Source: an uncultured Geobacter sp.
Lineage (GTDB): Bacteria > Desulfobacterota > Desulfuromonadia > Geobacterales > CAIOGM01
Length of the DNA stretch: 32,939 nucleotides
Direction: 5' to 3'
NCBI GenBank assembly: GCA_903857795.1
Contig: CAIOGM010000110.1
Span: 1 to 32,939, forward strand
Below, piece after piece: positions 29,947 through 32,939 of this stretch. Each line of letters begins with the position of its first letter. Position 1 is the first letter of the stretch. Made by a program: the position numbers and the translations under genes. The notes under the pieces are model-generated. The model had not been told where the DNA came from, did not search any database, and was given only the letters and a program-made list of their open reading frames with translations.

Positions 29947-32814
29947 ATGAAGTTTCTCTTCAGTATCAGAAATAAAATGGTGCTCTCAAGCAGCCTGTTC
30001 ATCATACTGCTTCTCGGTGTAATCGCCGCAGGAACTTACGCCTATTTCCGTGACACGACACGACAACTTATTTTTGATCAGCAGTTTTCAATGATTACAG
30101 CTAAAGCGCACGACCTTGACAATGAGCTTCTAAGAGCCCAGAAATCGCTGGTAAACGTGGCAAAAGTGGCTCCTGCCGCCATTACGGGCAATCATCATGA
30201 TGCGCAAAAATGGCTGGATGACCGCGTGGGGCTCCGTACGTATTTTTCCAACGGTCTGATTATCCTCGATACAACAGGGACAGTTATTGCCGCGATTCCG
30301 GCCATGACAGACAGATACGGCTTCTCTTCGGCGCAGCAGAGCTATGTTGTCGATAGCTTGACCACCGGCAAACCATATATCTCCGCACCGCGTGTGACGA
30401 GGACGACTGATCACCCGGTTATTACTATGACTGCTCCCCTCAGGGGGAAGGATGGTTCGGTCATCGGACTGCTCTGCGGATCCATCGACCTTCTGGAAAA
30501 AGAGGGGATCATCGGAGCACTGAGGGATATCCGTATCGGCTCGTCCGGCTATCTGTATCTGTTCACCACCGATCGTACCATGATCATGCACCCCGATGCG
30601 TCACGAATCATGAAGCAAGATGTCAATCCAGGTGCAAACAGGCTGTTTGACAAGGCTCTGGCAGGTTTCGAGGGCTCAGGCGAGACGATCAATTCCAAGG
30701 GGCGGCATTTTCTTACTTCATTCAAGCGGCTTCAGAGTACCGGCTGGATTTTGACCGCCAACTATCCTGTCGAAGAGGCGTATCAGCCGATCATCCTCTT
30801 CAGGAATTATTATCTGCTGGGGATGTTCTTGGTGCTGCTTACGGCTATGGCGCTGGCTTGGAAATTTGGCATCGGGGTTTCCGGTCCGTTGAATGACTTT
30901 ACCCGGAGTATTATCGATCTTGCGCAACCGGGGTCAGACAAAAGGCAACGGCTTGAAGAAGATTTCAGCGATGAAATTGGGTTGTTGGCGAAATCATTCA
31001 ACGCCCTGCTGGATGAAGTCCAGCGGCGCGAACTTGAACTGCAGGAAAGCGAAGAGAGGATCCATCGCATCACCTTAACCGCCTATGATGGAATTATTAT
31101 GATGGATGGATCCGGAAATATCGAGTTCTGGAATGAAGCTGCGGGAAAAATGTTCGGCTACGCCCGGAACGAGGTCTTGGGCTGCAATCTGCACTCTCTG
31201 TTGCCCCCCATCTCCTTCAGGGAGGCATACCGTCGCGCCTTTCAACAGTTCCAGCAAACCGGTCAGGGTGCTGCCATCGGACGGACCGTCGAACTCGCCG
31301 GGCTTCGCCGGGATGGGAGTGACTTCCCCCTGGAGTTGTCACTTTCTGCGGTGCAGGTCAAAGGCGTCTGGCACTCCATCGGCATTGTCCGCGACATAAG
31401 CGACCGCAAGGAGGCTGAGAACGCTCTGCGGAAAAGTGAAGAGACATTCCGGACAGTGGCGGACCATATCTACGAGTGGGAATATTGGAGAGCTGTCGAC
31501 AGGAGTCTGATCTATTGTTCTCCATCCTGCGAGCGGATCTCCGGTTATACGGCAGAGGAGTACCTGCAGGATCCGGGACTGTTGACTAGAATCATCCATC
31601 AGGATGACCAGGATAGCTTCGCGCACCACCATGACGTTAATGCTTACGGCATGGCATCGGCTGATTGCCTCCCAACCGACTTTCGCATCCGGACCCGAAG
31701 CGGAGAAGAGCGCTGGATTGCCCACGTTTGCCAGGAAGTCTTCGATGCAGAAGGCAAAACAGTGGGGCGCCGTGCTTGTAATCGAGACATCACTGCACAC
31801 AAAAAAGCAGAGGAAGAGCGGACACTGTTCCAGAAAAAACTACTCAAACTTTCCAAGGCGGTGGAAAACAGTCCCGTAACCGTCATTATCACCGACCATC
31901 TCGGTCGGATAGAGTACGTTAATCCTAAGTTTACCGAGATCACCGGCTACCTGCCGGAGGAAGTCGTCGGCCAGAATCCGCGCATACTCAATGCCGGAGT
32001 ACAGCCCAAGGAGCTGTATCGGGAGCTGTGGGATACAATCCTCGCTGGCCAGGAGTGGCGCGGCGATTTCTGCAACCGGAAAAAGAGCGGTGATATTCAC
32101 TGGGATCATGTCTCTATCTCGCCTATCAGGGATGAACAGGGTACTATCACCCATTTTGTCGCCATCAAGGAAGATGTGACTGAGCAAAAACGGATAGTCG
32201 AGGAACTTCTTGTGGCTCAAAACGCTGCTCATTCAGCCAACCTCTCCAAGAGTGAGTTTCTGGCCAACATGAGCCATGAAATCCGGACTCCACTCAATGC
32301 TATCATCGGTTTTTCCTCGGTGGCAATGAAGAGCTCCCTGCCGCCTCGTCAGTATGAGTATGTCCGGAAGATCAACATGGCGGGAGAGTTGCTCCTTGCT
32401 ATTGTTAACGACATCCTGGATTTCTCCAAGATAGAAGCCGGCCGAATGATAATGGAGCAGATTCCGTTCCGACTGGAGAGTGTGCTGGCCAATGTCTTCA
32501 GCCTGATACAGCAAAAAGCAATGGATAAGGGGATAGAGCTGAGTATAGAGAACTCACCTGAAGTCCCATCGAGCCTGGTCGGTGACGAGCACCGTCTTGG
32601 CCAGATTATCGCCAACCTGTTGAGTAACGCCGTTAAATTCACGAAGCGCGGAGAGATCACGCTGGAGACTGTTCTGCAGAATAAGGAAGAAGAGCGGTTG
32701 CAGCTTAAATTTACGGTTACCGATTCCGGTATCGGTATTTCAGCCGAACAGATCAACACGCTCTTTCAACCTTTTACTCAGGCAGACGGAAGTACTACCT
32801 GTCGCAGTCTATAA
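29947..32814 (+). CDS. Multi-PAS membrane sensor histidine kinase, truncated in the ATPase domain
   Basis: 955 residues as it stands. TM1 lies at about 10-33 (SSSLFIILLLGVIAAGTYAY), a periplasmic dCache-like sensor at ~35-285, TM2 at ~287-310, a HAMP linker at ~311-365, then PAS domains near 370-490, 500-620 and 634-755. The H-box LANMSHEIRTPLNAIIGFSS has His777; the N-box QIIANLLSNAVKF and G1 VTDSGIGIS are present. The frame breaks off after FQPFTQADGSTT, where the family continues with the GTGLGL lid, and ends four codons later in foreign sequence. No receiver domain follows, although such hybrids often have one. The ATG at 29947 is chosen for its GGAGG at 29930 and signal-like start. Probably inactive. 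Confidence 0.88.
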   Translation: MKFLFSIRNKMVLSSSLFIILLLGVIAAGTYAYFRDTTRQLIFDQQFSMITAKAHDLDNELLRAQKSLVNVAKVAPAAITGNHHDAQKWLDDRVGLRTYFSNGLIILDTTGTVIAAIPAMTDRYGFSSAQQSYVVDSLTTGKPYISAPRVTRTTDHPVITMTAPLRGKDGSVIGLLCGSIDLLEKEGIIGALRDIRIGSSGYLYLFTTDRTMIMHPDASRIMKQDVNPGANRLFDKALAGFEGSGETINSKGRHFLTSFKRLQSTGWILTANYPVEEAYQPIILFRNYYLLGMFLVLLTAMALAWKFGIGVSGPLNDFTRSIIDLAQPGSDKRQRLEEDFSDEIGLLAKSFNALLDEVQRRELELQESEERIHRITLTAYDGIIMMDGSGNIEFWNEAAGKMFGYARNEVLGCNLHSLLPPISFREAYRRAFQQFQQTGQGAAIGRTVELAGLRRDGSDFPLELSLSAVQVKGVWHSIGIVRDISDRKEAENALRKSEETFRTVADHIYEWEYWRAVDRSLIYCSPSCERISGYTAEEYLQDPGLLTRIIHQDDQDSFAHHHDVNAYGMASADCLPTDFRIRTRSGEERWIAHVCQEVFDAEGKTVGRRACNRDITAHKKAEEERTLFQKKLLKLSKAVENSPVTVIITDHLGRIEYVNPKFTEITGYLPEEVVGQNPRILNAGVQPKELYRELWDTILAGQEWRGDFCNRKKSGDIHWDHVSISPIRDEQGTITHFVAIKEDVTEQKRIVEELLVAQNAAHSANLSKSEFLANMSHEIRTPLNAIIGFSSVAMKSSLPPRQYEYVRKINMAGELLLAIVNDILDFSKIEAGRMIMEQIPFRLESVLANVFSLIQQKAMDKGIELSIENSPEVPSSLVGDEHRLGQIIANLLSNAVKFTKRGEITLETVLQNKEEERLQLKFTVTDSGIGISAEQINTLFQPFTQADGSTTCRSL

Positions 32815-32939
32815 TTCAGCAACAGGAATCGCTGGGAAATTCCTGACATGAAGGTCACCGAAGCACCCGGTTCCTCTCATCAACCGCACCGCGAAGAGGG
32901 GGGTACTGACGATGAGCGAAGTAATCGGTGGAACCGCAG
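32800..32939 (+). mobile_element. Left end of an insertion sequence (possibly IS66-like), cut by window edge
   Basis: The kinase homology stops at about 32799 and unrelated sequence begins (TGTCGCAGTC...). About 110 bp later a short frame preceded by a purine-rich site starts MSEVIGGTA, resembling the start of IS66-type TnpA accessory proteins. The element's other end and target duplication lie outside the window. Confidence 0.5.
32912..32939 (+). CDS. Start of a putative IS66-type TnpA accessory protein (partial)
   Basis: Nine codons (MSEVIGGTA) before the window ends, with GAAGAGGGGGG 10-20 bases upstream of the ATG. The N-terminal pattern is suggestive only; too little is visible for certainty. 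Confidence 0.3.

Overview
The window reads as chromosome of a GC-rich Gram-negative bacterium, most like a Geobacter-type Desulfuromonadota. This rests on gene content and general resemblance (a TatA/B homologue, DksA, a complete zur-znuACB operon, many GAF/PAS sensor kinases, a GlgE-type glucan cluster), not on a database match. Positions 1-26875 are dense, GC-rich core sequence. From the tRNA-Ala gene at 26800-26875 onward the DNA becomes visibly more AT-rich, gene-poor and full of decayed genes and inverted repeats, as expected of an old island next to a tRNA.

Layout. 1-422: partial exported protein (leftward). 532-3385: MoxR-type AAA ATPase plus a 658-residue protein whose N-terminus looks TraB/ChaN/DUF5682-like. 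3393-5360 (leftward): 6-phosphofructokinase and a DedA membrane protein, divergent from a TatA/TatB protein at 5541. 6291-6905: SARP/BTAD-like regulator, convergent with a leftward MATE exporter - mutM - class II photolyase group (10502 to 6934). 10584-20583 is a long leftward block: Cys-rich GAF histidine kinase, single-domain response regulator, fused nucleotidyltransferase/degenerate phosphomannomutase, glycogen synthase GlgA, a coupled 52-residue protein, dodecin, GlgM-like maltose-1-phosphate synthase and GlgE maltosyltransferase. 20775-23735 (leftward): zur-znuA-znuC-znuB. 23993-26732 (rightward): dksA-like gene and a three-GAF histidine kinase carrying an 11-G tract, then tRNA-Ala(CGC).

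How the genes fit together. GlgM joins ADP-glucose and glucose-1-phosphate to maltose-1-phosphate, and GlgE transfers the maltosyl unit to alpha-1,4-glucan; GlgA extends glucan directly from ADP-glucose. Both elongation routes therefore sit side by side, with a sugar-nucleotide enzyme and a two-component pair upstream. No GlgB, GlgC or TreS is in the window. The zinc operon has overlapping start/stop codons, a good sigma-70 promoter and a palindrome at the likely Zur operator.

The right end (26876-32939) contains a possible integrase tail, a broken gene for a Cys/Lys octad-repeat protein with an intact terminator, a bacteriohemerythrin, a nested imperfect inverted repeat of about 320 bp, a frameshifted membrane protein, an unassigned reading-frame fragment, and a multi-PAS sensor kinase cut off inside its ATPase domain by what looks like the left end of an insertion sequence. 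The least understood items are the MoxR/TraB-like pair, the Cys/Lys repeat gene and the nested repeat.
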